Assembly (NCBI RefSeq): GCF_029835735.1
Contig: NZ_JAOEAL010000001.1
Location: 558,001 to 622,000, forward strand
DNA length: 64,000 nucleotides
Reading direction: 5' to 3'
Origin: Shewanella sp. GD04112
Lineage (GTDB): Bacteria > Pseudomonadota > Gammaproteobacteria > Enterobacterales > Shewanellaceae
The first letter of the stretch is position 1. Every line of letters starts with the position of its first letter. The position numbers were made by a program, and so were the translations under genes. Shown piece by piece: positions 16,294-27,287 of this stretch. The notes beneath the pieces were generated by a model. It made no database searches and had not been told where the DNA came from. It was given only the letters and a program-made list of their open reading frames with translations.

Positions 16294-18426
16294 ATGTCGG
16301 ACCGCCTGATCCCCGCCATATTACTGTCGACGACAGTACTGACAGGGTTAACTGCCTGTGGTGATAACACCAAGGAAACCGCCGCTGCCGCCAGCGACAA
16401 TGCAGCAAAAGTACAAACCAGCGCAGCGCCTGCTGCCAGCCAAGCCGCCATGCCAATTGGCATTAACCTCGCGGCCATGTCGCCTAAGGTTAAACCCGGC
16501 GATGATTTTTATACCTACGCCAATGGCGAGTGGATGAAAACCACAGAGATCCCCGCCGATCGCTCAAGCACGGGTGCATTTCTAGTGGCTTTCCAAGAGA
16601 CGGAAAAGCATAAAACCAGCCTGATCGCCGACTTGGTCAAGGCGGAACACGCCGCTGGCAGCGATGATGCACGCATTGCCGATTTCTACAAGGCGTACAC
16701 TAATACTGCGGCAATCGATGCGGCGGGCATGAAGCCAATGGAAGCCGATTTAGCCCGCTATCAAGCCATTGCGGATAAACACGCACTATCTGCGGCGCTC
16801 GGTGCTAACCTGCGTGCCGATGTGGACCCTCTCAATGCCACCGACTTTTTCACCGAAAACCTCTTCGGTATTTTCGTGACTCAAGGTCTAGCTACGCCGG
16901 GCGAAGTGCTGCCTTATATTCTGCAAGGCGGTTTAGGTTTACCCGAGCGCGAATACTATCTGTCGGACGACCCTAAAATGGGCGAGATCCGCACCGCTTA
17001 CCGTGCCTATATCGAGACCCTGCTGACCGATGCGGGCATCAGCGATGCCGCGGCCCGTGCCGATCGCATTTTTGCCCTCGAACACAAGATTGCTAGCGCC
17101 CACGCTAGCCGTGAAGACAGTGAAGATTTCACTAAGGCATCGGGTGTGTGGAGCCGCGCTGACTTTGACGCTAAAGCCCCTGGCATCGACTGGACAGCCT
17201 TTTTAGATGCCGCGCAGCTTGGCAAGCAAGACAGATTTGCCGCCTATCACGCCAGTGCTATTACGGGACTGTCGGCGCTGGTGGCCTCTGAGCCGCTAGA
17301 TGCGTGGAAAGACTGGTTGGTGTTCCACCATATCAACAGCCACGCCGATGTATTGCCTTCGGCTATCGATAACGCTTCTTTTGCCTTTAACGGCACTAAG
17401 CTATCGGGCACCCCTGAGCAGCGCAGCCGTGATAAACGCGCCTTGAGTGCCTTGGATGAATACCTGGGTGATGCCGTGGGCCGCGCCTATGCCGAGCATT
17501 ATTTCCCTGCTTCGGCCAAGGCCGAAGTTAGCACTATGGTGGATAACATCGTCAGTGCCTTTGGTAAGCGAGTCGAAAAACTCGAATGGATGGACCCTTC
17601 AACCAAGCAGGAAGCCTTAGCTAAGGTTGCGACCATCGCCGTGGGCGTGGGTTATCCCGATAAATGGCGCAATTACGATGCCTATGCGGTATCGCCAACC
17701 AATGCCTATGCCAATGCTATCAATGGTGAAAAGGTGGAATACGCCCATCAACTCGCCAAAATCGGCAAACCTATGGATAAGGGCGAGTGGTGGATGACGC
17801 CGCAAGTGGTTAACGCGGTTAACCTGCCAGTGCAAAACGCGCTTAACTTCCCAGCGGGGATTTTGCAGCCACCATTCTTCGATGCTAAGGCCGATGCCGC
17901 CTATAACTATGGTGCGATTGGCGCTGTGATTGGCCATGAGATCAGCCATAGCTTCGATAACAATGGCGCGGCGTTCGACTCGACTGGCGCTATGCGTAAC
18001 TGGTGGACGCCAGCGGACTTTGCTCAGTTTGCTAAGCAGGGTGAGGCATTGGCAAAACAGTTTGATAGCTATGCACCATTCCCGGATCTGCATGTCAACG
18101 GCAAGCTGACCCTAGGTGAAAATATTGCCGACGTGGCGGGCTTAGCGGCCGCGCTCGATGCCTACCATGCTTCGCTTAACGGCAAACCTGCACCGGTTAT
18201 CGATGGCTTTAGTGGCGACCAACGCTTCTTTATCGGCTTCGCGCAAACGTGGGCGACTAAGATGCGTGACGAAGCCTTGCGTGCCCGCGTGGCGACCGAT
18301 GGCCATGCCCCTGGCATGTACCGCGCGCTGACCGTGCGTAACTTAGACGCTTGGTACACAGCCTTTGATGTGAAGCCCGGCGATAAGCTGTACTTAGCCC
18401 CAGAGGATCGCGTGAAGATCTGGTAA
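16294..18426 (+). CDS. M13 family (neprilysin/PepO-like) zinc metallopeptidase, lipoprotein
   Basis: Start ATG 16294 has GGAAGGAG upstream. The 710-residue protein begins with a lipoprotein signal (VLTGLTACGDN, Cys22) and an Ala-rich linker, then a full M13 fold opening with KPGDDFYTYANGEWMKTTEIP. The zinc site is HEISH (His548, Glu549, His552) with the downstream GENIADVAGL, which provides the third zinc ligand Glu. C-terminal RALTVRNLDAWYTAFDVKPGD matches the family end, and KIW the typical short terminus. Members cleave peptides on the amino side of hydrophobic residues. Its envelope location and the nearby S9 lipoprotein suggest peptide scavenging. A bidirectional terminator follows. Confidence 0.95.
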   Translation: MSDRLIPAILLSTTVLTGLTACGDNTKETAAAASDNAAKVQTSAAPAASQAAMPIGINLAAMSPKVKPGDDFYTYANGEWMKTTEIPADRSSTGAFLVAFQETEKHKTSLIADLVKAEHAAGSDDARIADFYKAYTNTAAIDAAGMKPMEADLARYQAIADKHALSAALGANLRADVDPLNATDFFTENLFGIFVTQGLATPGEVLPYILQGGLGLPEREYYLSDDPKMGEIRTAYRAYIETLLTDAGISDAAARADRIFALEHKIASAHASREDSEDFTKASGVWSRADFDAKAPGIDWTAFLDAAQLGKQDRFAAYHASAITGLSALVASEPLDAWKDWLVFHHINSHADVLPSAIDNASFAFNGTKLSGTPEQRSRDKRALSALDEYLGDAVGRAYAEHYFPASAKAEVSTMVDNIVSAFGKRVEKLEWMDPSTKQEALAKVATIAVGVGYPDKWRNYDAYAVSPTNAYANAINGEKVEYAHQLAKIGKPMDKGEWWMTPQVVNAVNLPVQNALNFPAGILQPPFFDAKADAAYNYGAIGAVIGHEISHSFDNNGAAFDSTGAMRNWWTPADFAQFAKQGEALAKQFDSYAPFPDLHVNGKLTLGENIADVAGLAAALDAYHASLNGKPAPVIDGFSGDQRFFIGFAQTWATKMRDEALRARVATDGHAPGMYRALTVRNLDAWYTAFDVKPGDKLYLAPEDRVKIW

Positions 18427-18441
18427 GCGTAAGTCCATAAA

Positions 18442-18469
18442 AAAAAGGGAACCCCAGGGTTCCCTTTTT
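18442..18469. terminator. Bidirectional intrinsic terminator between M13 peptidase and cti
   Basis: GGGAACCC (18447-18454) and GGGTTCCC (18457-18464) form the GC core, flanked by five A on the left and five T on the right. The hairpin therefore has a U tract in both directions and serves both convergent genes. Confidence 0.9.
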
Positions 18470-18470
18470 G

Positions 18471-20864
18471 TTAGCGATTTTGCAGCCGATTGTAGTCCAG
18501 CCAACCGCTCTCAATCGGGTGACTGTCGAAAAAGGCTTGGTTGAGTTTGTCACTAAAGGCCCAGAAACGCGGATCGGTACGGCGCACCGCCGCCAAATCC
18601 AATAACGCCTCGTAGTCTTTTTCGGTTTGCATGCTTTCGACCTTAGCCACGACTTTGGCTAAATCTTGCTCCTTAATATGCCAGAAGGCTTCGGGGTAAC
18701 TGCCCAAAAGTCCGCGCACTAGCGTGACATCATCCTTGGCGGGATCGCGGTTGCTTTCCTCATTGAATAGGCTCGAAATATTCCGATGGGCACTGTTACG
18801 CACTAAGGTGAAGATTTCCGCTTTGCCTGGGGTTTGCGGCTCAATCATGATCATCGTCAGCTCGGGCAAAAGAGTCGCTTGCGTACCTTTGACTCTGCCT
18901 AGCGCCTGCAACAAAGCCTTGCTATTAGGTTGCAACTGACTGAGTGCGATTTGATAACGTTGGGGCTGAACCTCGCCGACCTTAGCGGCCAGTTTTTGGT
19001 AGAGCTCGGCCTTAAGATCGTCCGTGTAGTAGAGCACCCCCGTGGGTTGATTGAAGGTATTTATGTCTCCCGCGATAAAGGCGGTCAGCTGGGTGCCCGC
19101 ATCCTGATACCAATCCTTAAACTGCTTACGGCGTTCCTCTTGGGGCAACAAGGTCAAGAAGTTAGACTCGCCCTCCATGCGTAAAAAATCCATATAAAGG
19201 CGGGTGAGTAGCTGGTGGCCATAGTTACCATACACATCGAAACCCGCGACCAAGAGATAGTGAATACGCTCCAGCAGGGCATAGTCGATCACCCAAGCCG
19301 TTTTGGGGGATTCTCCCACTAAACCTTTGACCACAGTGGCATTATCGAAATGTCTAAACACCGTCAGGCTGGCATTATCATTACTGCCGTCGCCATCCCA
19401 TAAACCGTCGATGGTGAGGTGGCGACCATTTTTAAACTTATGATTTAAAAACTGATTTCGTGCCCGCATATACTCGCCCTGTTTGGCGGCGTATTTCACC
19501 CAAGTCACGGCAAGGGCGGTGCTTTCTTCCTCGGCGGGCATGCGAAGGTTCTCGATTTGGCCCTGATAGAAGTCGGTAAAGTCGCTATCGTCCATATATT
19601 CTGGGGTGACAAAGTAAACCCAAAATCTATCGTTGATCACATTGAGGGCGACCTGACCACGGCAAACTGGCCCCTTGATAAAGCCCATAATAGTGTCTTG
19701 GGCGCGGGTGAGCATAAAGCGATAGCGTGAGCCTGCGGGCAGCTGAATAAAGGCCTCGAAGGGATTGGCCGCCACGCTCGGTTTATAGCTGGGCAGCGAG
19801 CTGACTTGGTATTTTGCGTCGATAAACCACTGCTGCCAGTTTTGCAGTACAGTGTTATTCAAAGCGTAGGGAATATGGGTTTTATCGACGATCGTGGCGC
19901 GATAGGGCTGAAAGCGGTAATACACCCGCGACACTTGCGGATCGTCGAAGGGGCGGCGGCTGGCAATCAGATCAATCGGTTTGCCCGGCGGCGTGCGTGA
20001 GCGCACTAACTCGAAGTAAATCGCAGGGGCATTGGCCGCAGTTAACGACTCAAAATACAGGTGGAAGGCAAACAAGTGCTCGTAAATATAACGGGCGCTC
20101 AGTTGCGCCTTGAGGCTGTCGGCATTTAAAAACTGCTCCCAGCGAACGATTTCGTCGCTGAACTCGGCGCTAAGCGCAGCTGGCGTTGGCAACACAGCGC
20201 CCTGTTCGAGCCATTGCATTAATACCTTATGTTCCTGCTGATTGAGCGCAGGCAAGCCGTAGGGCATACCCGCAAGCGGCTGGTATTGCTCGTATTTGTC
20301 CATTTCCTCAATGCTGGCGCACTGCTGAACCCGATCGAGGCTAAAGTCGAAACTTTTATCGAGCAGTTTAGTGTCCGGCAGGGGATGGGCCTGTTTTAGC
20401 GTTAGCATCCGCGCCAGCACTGAGGCCTGGGTATTGGCCTGCGGGGTTTGGGTGCGCTCATTAAGCACGGGATAAAAACCGCGTTCGCGCCATGCTTCTG
20501 GCGTATGGGCGTCGACAAATAACCGATTCGGTGTTGCCGCCATCAAGCGGGTACCCTGATAGACTTTTTCCTTATTGGCGCCCCGTTCAATGCCCTCACT
20601 AGAGGTCATTTTAAGCTGACAGGGTGCATCGTAACAGGCATGGCAAACCACGCAGCGACCATTGATAATAGGTTCAACAGTCGAGTGATAAGTCTTTGTT
20701 TGTGTAGTGAGTTCACTAGAATTAAGCTGATTGTCGGCCCGCGTTTGCGGCGAGCTTTTACCGTAAAGATTATCAAAATCCACCTGGGCGACGCTGGCAC
20801 AACCCGTGACCGCTAACACTAGGGCCAATAGCCAACGTTTCCAGACTGCATTTATCGGATTCAT
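18471..20864 (-). CDS. cti: Fatty acid cis/trans isomerase (heme-binding lipoprotein)
   Basis: Start chosen at ATG 20864 (MNPINAVWKR...) with AGGAG upstream; a frame to 20900 lacks this. The 797-residue protein opens with a lipoprotein signal (VLAVTGC, Cys22) and a c-type heme motif CVVCH (71-75) in INGRCVVCHACYDAPCQLK. The rest has the long conserved body of the Cti family (PF06934): FDDPQVSRVYYRFQPY, PVCRGQVALNVINDRFWVYF, TWVKYAAKQGEYMRARN, GNYGHQLLTRLYMDFLRMEGE. Cti converts cis-unsaturated fatty acids of membrane phospholipids to trans forms without breaking the lipid, which stiffens the membrane under solvent, heat or metal stress. The usual enzyme is periplasmic; here a lipobox suggests membrane anchoring. 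It is a single gene that ends at a shared terminator. Confidence 0.93.
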   Translation of the reverse strand: MNPINAVWKRWLLALVLAVTGCASVAQVDFDNLYGKSSPQTRADNQLNSSELTTQTKTYHSTVEPIINGRCVVCHACYDAPCQLKMTSSEGIERGANKEKVYQGTRLMAATPNRLFVDAHTPEAWRERGFYPVLNERTQTPQANTQASVLARMLTLKQAHPLPDTKLLDKSFDFSLDRVQQCASIEEMDKYEQYQPLAGMPYGLPALNQQEHKVLMQWLEQGAVLPTPAALSAEFSDEIVRWEQFLNADSLKAQLSARYIYEHLFAFHLYFESLTAANAPAIYFELVRSRTPPGKPIDLIASRRPFDDPQVSRVYYRFQPYRATIVDKTHIPYALNNTVLQNWQQWFIDAKYQVSSLPSYKPSVAANPFEAFIQLPAGSRYRFMLTRAQDTIMGFIKGPVCRGQVALNVINDRFWVYFVTPEYMDDSDFTDFYQGQIENLRMPAEEESTALAVTWVKYAAKQGEYMRARNQFLNHKFKNGRHLTIDGLWDGDGSNDNASLTVFRHFDNATVVKGLVGESPKTAWVIDYALLERIHYLLVAGFDVYGNYGHQLLTRLYMDFLRMEGESNFLTLLPQEERRKQFKDWYQDAGTQLTAFIAGDINTFNQPTGVLYYTDDLKAELYQKLAAKVGEVQPQRYQIALSQLQPNSKALLQALGRVKGTQATLLPELTMIMIEPQTPGKAEIFTLVRNSAHRNISSLFNEESNRDPAKDDVTLVRGLLGSYPEAFWHIKEQDLAKVVAKVESMQTEKDYEALLDLAAVRRTDPRFWAFSDKLNQAFFDSHPIESGWLDYNRLQNR

Positions 20865-21124
20865 ATTCACTCCTTTGCCCGACTGATGAGCTTTATCCAT
20901 GCCTAATCTGCAACACTCTAGCAGAATAGTCTGAACAAGTTGAATTTACGGCGTATTTTTATGATTTTTCGAAATTTATCGCTGTAGCTAACACGCATTC
21001 AAATGTTTAATTTGTGTTTTTGTGGTGTTACATAATGGTACGCATTTTTTGATGGGATTTTGTTATATCTAGTGGTGCACGCCAGTGCATAAAAATATAA
21101 CTATATAATTCTGAAGGAAATGCT

Positions 21125-24100
21125 ATGAACAATCAGCAGTTCAAACGTACCGCTATCGCGAGCCTGACTGCGCTCTATGTGAGTGGTGCTTGTACGTTTG
21201 CATTGGCCGATCCAGGGATGGAGAAGGTCGCAGGTAGCAGTTTTTATACTCCTACTTTCACCGCCGAAGATGTACTAAGAGTCACTAATGAGCGCAAGGC
21301 TGAGCTCAGTGGTGATATTTATGTCGGTACTCCGGGACAAGTCAACCGTGTTAAGAAGGCCCGTACTCCCGAAGAGATTTTTCAACCCGAAGCTAATTCT
21401 CAGGGGATACAAACTTATATCGTTCAGTTAGAGGCTGAGCCTTTAGCAACCTATGAAGGCGACATCCCTGGCTTTGCAGCCACTAAGGCACCAGTTAACC
21501 GTTCCGTGATTGCTAAGGGTCGCGTCAGCGTGAACACGGCGACGGCACAGTCCTACAAGAGTTACTTGTTAGGCAAGCAAGACAAGTTTGTCTCGCATGT
21601 GCGTCAAGCGGGCGTGAACCTGAAAATCAACAAACAATTCACTATCGCCAGCAACGCCTTAGTCGTTGAGATGACGCAGGAAGATGCGATTCGTATGTCG
21701 CACCAATCTGGCGTGAAGCGTATTTCCCCTAACCGTATTTTTGAACTGCGCACCGACCGTGGTCCAGAGTTCATTGGTGCCGACCAAATGTGGCAAGGTA
21801 CCGCTACGCAAGGCGGTTTGCCGGTGAAGGGTGAAGGCATGGTCGTCGGTATTATCGATACGGGCATCAACACCGACCATGTCGCCTTTGCCGACGATGA
21901 AGAATATGCACGCTTAAACCCATACAAAGGTCAGGCGATTGGCGATTGTGGCGCTTTCCCTGAACTGTGTAACAACAAGTTAGTGGGTCTGCATTCTTAC
22001 CCTGAAATCACCGATGTGTATGCGGCGCCTGAATTCCAAACTTCAAGTGGTGCGACAAAACGTATTCGTCCTGCGAACGCGGAAGACTATGCGGGCCATG
22101 GTTCCCATACGGCCAGTACCGTTGCGGGTAACACCCTAAAAGATACGCCTCTGCAAGGTTTTACTGGCGATAAGGTCAGCGATGGTGTGGATGTACCTTT
22201 CACCTTCCCACAAACCAGTGGCGTCGCCCCGCGTGCACATATCATTGCTTACCAAGTTTGTTGGCCGGGTAGCAGTGGCGACCCTTATGCGGGGTGTCCT
22301 GAGTCGGCCATTTTATCGGCATTTGAAGATGCGATTGCCGACGGTGTGGATGCGATTAACTTCTCTATCGGTGGCGCTGAAAACATGCCTTGGGGTGACC
22401 CAATGGAGCTGGCCTTCCTGTCAGCCCGTGAAGCGGGGATTTCCGTTGCAGCTGCTGCGGGTAACAGCGGTGCCTATTGGACGGCTGACCATTCATCACC
22501 TTGGGTAACTACAGTCGGCGCAACCACCCATGACCGTAAACTCAAGGCGGGTATTAAGAGCATTATCGCTTTTGAAGGCACGGGTAAACCGACTACGGCG
22601 ATTCAAGGCACCAGTTTCTCTGGCGCGATTACCGGTGAAGTGGTGCTGGCGGAGAAATATGCCGATCCAAACACCAAAGACAGCTATACCGCGGCAAGTT
22701 GTAACGTGCCTTTCCCTGCGGGCACCTTTACATCGGATCAAATCGTTGTCTGTGAACGTGGTGATATTGCCCGTATCGAAAAAGCGAAAAACGTGGCAGC
22801 GGGCGGCGCTGGTGGCGTGATCCTGCAAAATATGAGCTCTTCGGTGGATAACCTCGAAGCGGATATGTACGTGATCCCTGGTATCCAAGTGAAGTATGCC
22901 GATCGCCTTAAGATCCGTAACTGGGTACTGAAAAACCCGGGTACAGCACGGGCGACTATTACCGACTTTACCAACGATTACAGCTTTGATGCTGCAGCGG
23001 GTAATAACCTAGCGACCTTTAGCTCACTAGGCCCAAGTCGGACTAACAACACCTTAGTGCCTGATTTAACGGCGCCAGGTGTGGATATCTACGCGGCCAA
23101 CGCCGACGATCAGCCTTTCACCAATAATCCAACGGCGTCCGACTGGACCTTTATGAGCGGTACCTCAATGGCCGCGCCACACGTTACTGGTGCGATGACG
23201 CTGTTGACTCAGTTACACCCTGACTGGACGCCTGCCGAAATCCAGTCTGCACTCATGCTGACCGCAGGTCCCGTGGTATTGAATACCGGTTATGAGTTGG
23301 TTGAACCTTACTACAACTTTATGGCGGGTGCGGGCGCGATCAATGTGGCGCGTGCTGCGGATACTGGCTTGGTGATGGATGAAACCATCGACAACTACCG
23401 TAATGCCGATCCAACCAATGGCGGTGTGGTGAACTGGTTGAACTTGCCTTCTATGGTGGAAATGGAATGCGAGAAAACCTGTAGCTGGATGCGTACCGTT
23501 AAGGCGACCCGTGATGGCAATTGGGCAGTTGAAGGTGTCGGCAAGGAAGAAGGTTTTGAGGTATCAGTATCGCCAGCGTCCTTCAGCCTGAAGGCGGGTG
23601 AGTCGCAAAGCATTATTATCACTGCGAAAACGCCAAGTCTTATCGAGCATAAGGTGGAGCCAGCAGATCCTTCGGCGCCTTGGAGCGAAGTGCTCAATAA
23701 GAATGCTTTCTTCAATGGCCAAGTGTTATTAAGAGAAATCAATGGCAGCTCACCAGATGTACACATGCCGGTGGTTGTGGCGAGCGTGGCCGATCAGTTA
23801 CCTGTTGCGCACCGTTTTGAAATCACTCGCGATCAAGGTACAGAGTCTTTGGTAGTGAACACTGACTCCTACAGCCAACTGACCCCACGTTTCTATGGCC
23901 CGGTGAAGCCAGAGATCAGCTCAAACAAATTAACCGCAGTGAGCGCGATCTTAAGCAAAGCGAATATAGACAAGGGTTGGGATATTCGCCCTGTGGTGGT
24001 GCCTGAAGGTACTAAACGTTTCGTGGTGGAAGTTCAAAAGGCAGAGCTTGTCTCGACGCTGGAAAACCTAAACCCACGCTATACCCAGTTGCACCCCTTT

Positions 24101-26070
24101 ATCATGGTAGGTCTGGATAAGAACGGCAGCAATACCTTCGTACCAGAGGGCGATAACCCAACGAGTTCTGCGATTCGCGCGGAATATATCGATGAGTTAA
24201 TGTGTATCTCAACTAGCCAGTCTGAACATAACTACTGTAGCTTTGAGAGCCCAACCCCAGGTACTTACTGGGTGGCAACCGCTATGGCCTATGGTGCGGG
24301 TCAAGGTGATGTCGCTGTTGAAACTGGCTATGCCCTAGTGATGGAAAACGATGACAAGGGCTACTTGAGCATGTCCGGCCCGGCATCCCACGACGGTAAT
24401 GGCAACTATGAGATTGGCCTTAACTGGAACATTCCTGAAACCAAAGCTGGCGATGTTTACTACGGTGGTTTCGACCTTGGCAATATGCCAGGTGCCGAAG
24501 GTACATTAGGCTTTACCGCGCTGGATATTCGTCGTGCCGACGATGCGGTAACTTGGTCCGTGAGCCAAGACAAGGCCCGTAGCATGGATGTCATCGATGT
24601 TAAGCTCAACATTGCGCCTAACCTAGAGACACAGGATCGTAACTACAAGTTCGAGATGAAACTACCGGAAGGTATGCGTCTCGCGACGGGAACGATCAAA
24701 ACCAATAACGATGATGTGACCAAAGCGATCGTTGCCGATGAGCACAACCTAACCCTGAGTGGTTTACAGTTGTCGACACGCAACGTTGGACGTGAGTACA
24801 AGGTCAGTACCAGCTTAACCGATAAGATGTGTCATACACCGTTGATCGATGAATATTCGAAAGGCGGTTATATCGACCTGTGGGGCGAGTTCCGCATTCG
24901 CCTAACGCAGACTGGTTTGTCGGTGACTTCAACAACGCATTCGATGTGCCTATCAATTGGCTGTTCTACAAGCAAAACGCCAAGTTTGAAGTCTACAACC
25001 AACCTAACGCGGGCTACATGCGTATGCATACCGTGGGGGCGTTGCAGTTCAACACGGGTTACTGGTACATGTCGCAACACCGTGGCCCAGGATTCTTGAA
25101 CGAAGCCTTGGCACCATTCTGGCGTGGCACTTTCACCAGCAAGTATCGTCGTGATCCTTCTGAGCCATGGGGTTTAACCATTGCGACTCAGTATGCTGAA
25201 GATCGTCCAGATCTGGGCGATCTACTGTTCCTCGAGTTCGACAATGTGACCGACAGTAAAACGGGTGAAGAGTTTGACTTTGAAACCATTTTACGCAGCG
25301 GTATCGATGATCGTCCGGGTCAATACGAAATCATTTACGCCTATAGCAACTTGGGTGCAAATGTGGCAAAAGGCGCGGTATTTGTGGAAGGGTTTGACTC
25401 TCCATGGTCAAAAACCGTCGGTCCAAAAAATGGCAACCTCTACGAAGTCTTAGGTTTCGATAACTTAGACGAAAAACTGCAAAACGATCTGGTGGTCTGT
25501 TATGACTATGTGGGTCCTGAGCAGAGCCGTATGGAAGTCAGCTTTAAAGTGGCTGTTCAACCTGAAGCAACAGGAAAAACCTTGGATCTTGAACTGAACT
25601 ACGATCTTGAGGGTGCAACGCCAACCACGTTGGTCCACAGCATTGCTGTGAATGGCAATATCAAGTTAGCGCCAATCGCTAACCAAGTCGTGGCCGAAAA
25701 CACCCGTCTCGAAGGGCTAAGTGTATCCTATGTGGATGCGAACAAGGTTCCGAACACGGTTGAAGTCACGGGTGAACATATTAGTGCCGAGATCAAGGGT
25801 AGTCAGTTTACCCTGATCCCAGAAACTAACTTCCACGGTGACACCTTAGTCACAGTGACTGTGCGTGATAATGAAATCAGCTCTGATGCTGCCAGCACTA
25901 GCTTTATGCTGACGGTAGAGTCTGATGGCGTTGAACCTACGCCAGTCACCCCTGTGACTCCTGAAACCCCAGAGCCAGAATCTAGCTCCGGCGGTGCCTT
26001 AGGATGGAGCTTACTCAGCTTGCTTTCTATGGCATTTATTCGCCGCGCTAAAAAAGCCACTCGTGCTTAA
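21125..26070 (+). pseudogene. Large secreted subtilisin-like (S8) serine protease, broken by one frameshift near 24,901
   Basis: Two overlapping frames make one protein: 21125-25099, and the -1 frame entered at about 24901 and ending at 26070 (about 1,648 residues if restored). Start ATG 21125 has GAAGGAAAT upstream and a signal peptide (AIASLTALYVSGACTFALA). An inhibitor I9-like propeptide (QTYIVQLEAEPLATYEG) precedes the S8 domain: Asp245 (GIIDTGINTDH), His325 (GHGSH) and Ser681 (SGTSMAAPHVTGA), with a PA-type insert at about 500-610. The C-terminal half has beta-rich domains and ends PEPESSSGGALGWSLLSLLS-MAFIRRAKK, a GlyGly-CTERM sorting tail cut by a rhombosortase. Across the break, translation reads well only if GAGTTCCGCATTCG is followed in the other frame by PNADWFVGDFNNAFD. 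One lost C in the CGCC-TAAC run would explain it. The protease domain itself is intact, but the sorting tail is lost without the second frame. Confidence 0.85.
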
Positions 26071-26089
26071 TTAGCTTAATTCTCCAGTC

Positions 26090-26117
26090 AAAAAGAGGGA
26101 CGTATGTCCCTCTTTTT
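26090..26117 (+). terminator. Intrinsic terminator after the S8 protease
   Basis: GAGGGAC (26095-26101) and GTCCCTC (26106-26112) pair around GTAT, with five A before and five T after. It starts 20 bases after the protease stop, which supports 26070 as the true end of that gene. Confidence 0.92.
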
Positions 26118-26219
26118 ATTGGGTTAATATCTTCCTGTTATTCGAACTGTTCACGGGGTAATATGAATAGCATTAGTGGATGCTATGCTTTATTAGGCAC
26201 AAATCGACAAGGGAAGAAG

Positions 26220-26846
26220 ATGACTACAGAACGCTATTTTTACGAGCCGAGCAAGGGACATGGATTATCGCACGACCCCTTAAATGCGATTGTCGCTCCC
26301 AGACCCATAGGCTGGATCTCCTCGCGCAGTGCCCTGGGGCAACGCAATCTCGCGCCCTATAGTTTTTTCAATTGTTTCAACTACAAACCACCTATCATCG
26401 GCTTTGCCAGCACGGGCTGGAAGGACAGTGTCGCCAATATCGTCGACACCGGCGAGTTCGTCTGGAACCTCACCACCCGCAGCCTTGCCGAGAAAATGAA
26501 TCAAACTTCCGCCATGTTGCCCCGCGGGGAGGACGAGTTTGCCTTTGCCGGACTCACCCCCAAGGCGGGCACTATCGTCCAAGCCGAGCTGGTGGCCGAA
26601 AGCCCAGTAAACTTTGAATGTAAGCTTTCTCAATGTATTCAATTAACTGCCGCTAATGGGGACAAGATTGATACTTGGCTCGTCTTAGGTGAAGTCGTTG
26701 CCGTGCATATCGCCAAGCATTTGCTCAATAGTGAAGGTGTGTATCAAACCGCCCTCGCTGAACCCGTACTGCGCGCCGGCGGCCCATCCGCCTACTATGG
26801 GATCTCGGAAGAGCAAAGGTTTGATTTGCATAGACCACAAGTGTAG
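26220..26846 (+). CDS. Flavin reductase-like FMN-binding protein (DIM6/NTAB type)
   Basis: Start chosen at ATG 26220 (MTTERYFYEP...) with GGGAAGAAG upstream rather than 26163. The 208-residue protein matches the flavin reductase-like split-barrel family (PF01613): an N-terminal YEPSKGHGLSHDPLNAIVAPRPIGWISS, then LAPYSFFNCFNYKPPIIGF, where the FMN phosphate is usually bound, and the late YGISEEQRFDLHRPQV. Likely an FMN-dependent oxidoreductase or NAD(P)H:flavin reductase; the substrate is unknown. It stands alone, downstream of the protease terminator, and next to an accessory patch. Confidence 0.82.
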   Translation: MTTERYFYEPSKGHGLSHDPLNAIVAPRPIGWISSRSALGQRNLAPYSFFNCFNYKPPIIGFASTGWKDSVANIVDTGEFVWNLTTRSLAEKMNQTSAMLPRGEDEFAFAGLTPKAGTIVQAELVAESPVNFECKLSQCIQLTAANGDKIDTWLVLGEVVAVHIAKHLLNSEGVYQTALAEPVLRAGGPSAYYGISEEQRFDLHRPQV

Positions 26847-27287
26847 GGCGCTTAAACGCCGCTAGGCTTGAGAAGCAAACAGCGTTTGAGCTTAGAGTGT
26901 TAATTGTAGGTTTGGGTGTAATTTCTCGCTTCTAGCTTTTAAATCAAAGTCAAAGTCGTGGGGCTTCACCCCACACCCGACCAAGGAGGACTGCTCGTCC
27001 TATCCTCCTTGGATGCTCCATGACGCCCCTAGCGAAGTTACATGCATTAGTTACCTGTCTCATACTCCAATAAAAATTGCCTAACGGCTCAGATGGGACA
27101 TCCATGTCCCCTCGAGCCTGCGCCATCATCCATGATGTCGCCACGGCATTTTTATCTGCGTATTTCGACAACTTCGCAGGGGAAGGTGTAACTCTTAAAA
27201 TTTGGCGTTCTCTTTTCTTCTTTAAAAGCATAATAGTTTCGGACGTTAGATTTTCATCAACATGACTAAATCAAAACCGTCTTATTG
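26847..27287. repeat. Structured palindrome-rich repeat region
   Basis: A 441-base gene-free stretch packed with stem-loops: GTGGGG-cttca-CCCCAC (26958-26974), CCAAGGAGGA with TCCTCCTTGG (26981-27012, 12-base loop), GGCTC...GGGACAT-CC-ATGTCCC...GAGCC (27086-27118) and CATCAT-CC-ATGATG (27124-27137). A minus-strand open frame at 26950-27231 spans it, but its peptide looks like a repeat read-through and not a protein. The last two hairpins, read on the minus strand, have the same layout (GGCG, CATGGATG tip, CGAG, ACATGGATGT tip) as the element at 28807-28908. Confidence 0.6.
26941..26960 (-). repeat. 20-base repeat end, inverted copy at 28224-28243
   Basis: The complement of 26941-26960 matches bases 28224-28243 at 19 of 20 positions, giving an inverted pair that brackets the ORF6N gene. 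Confidence 0.6.

Noticed and set aside
26950..27231. A 93-codon minus-strand frame across the palindrome region
   Set aside because: It reads straight through stem-loop repeats, has no ribosome site I trust and no known domain. The region is better explained as a structured repeat.
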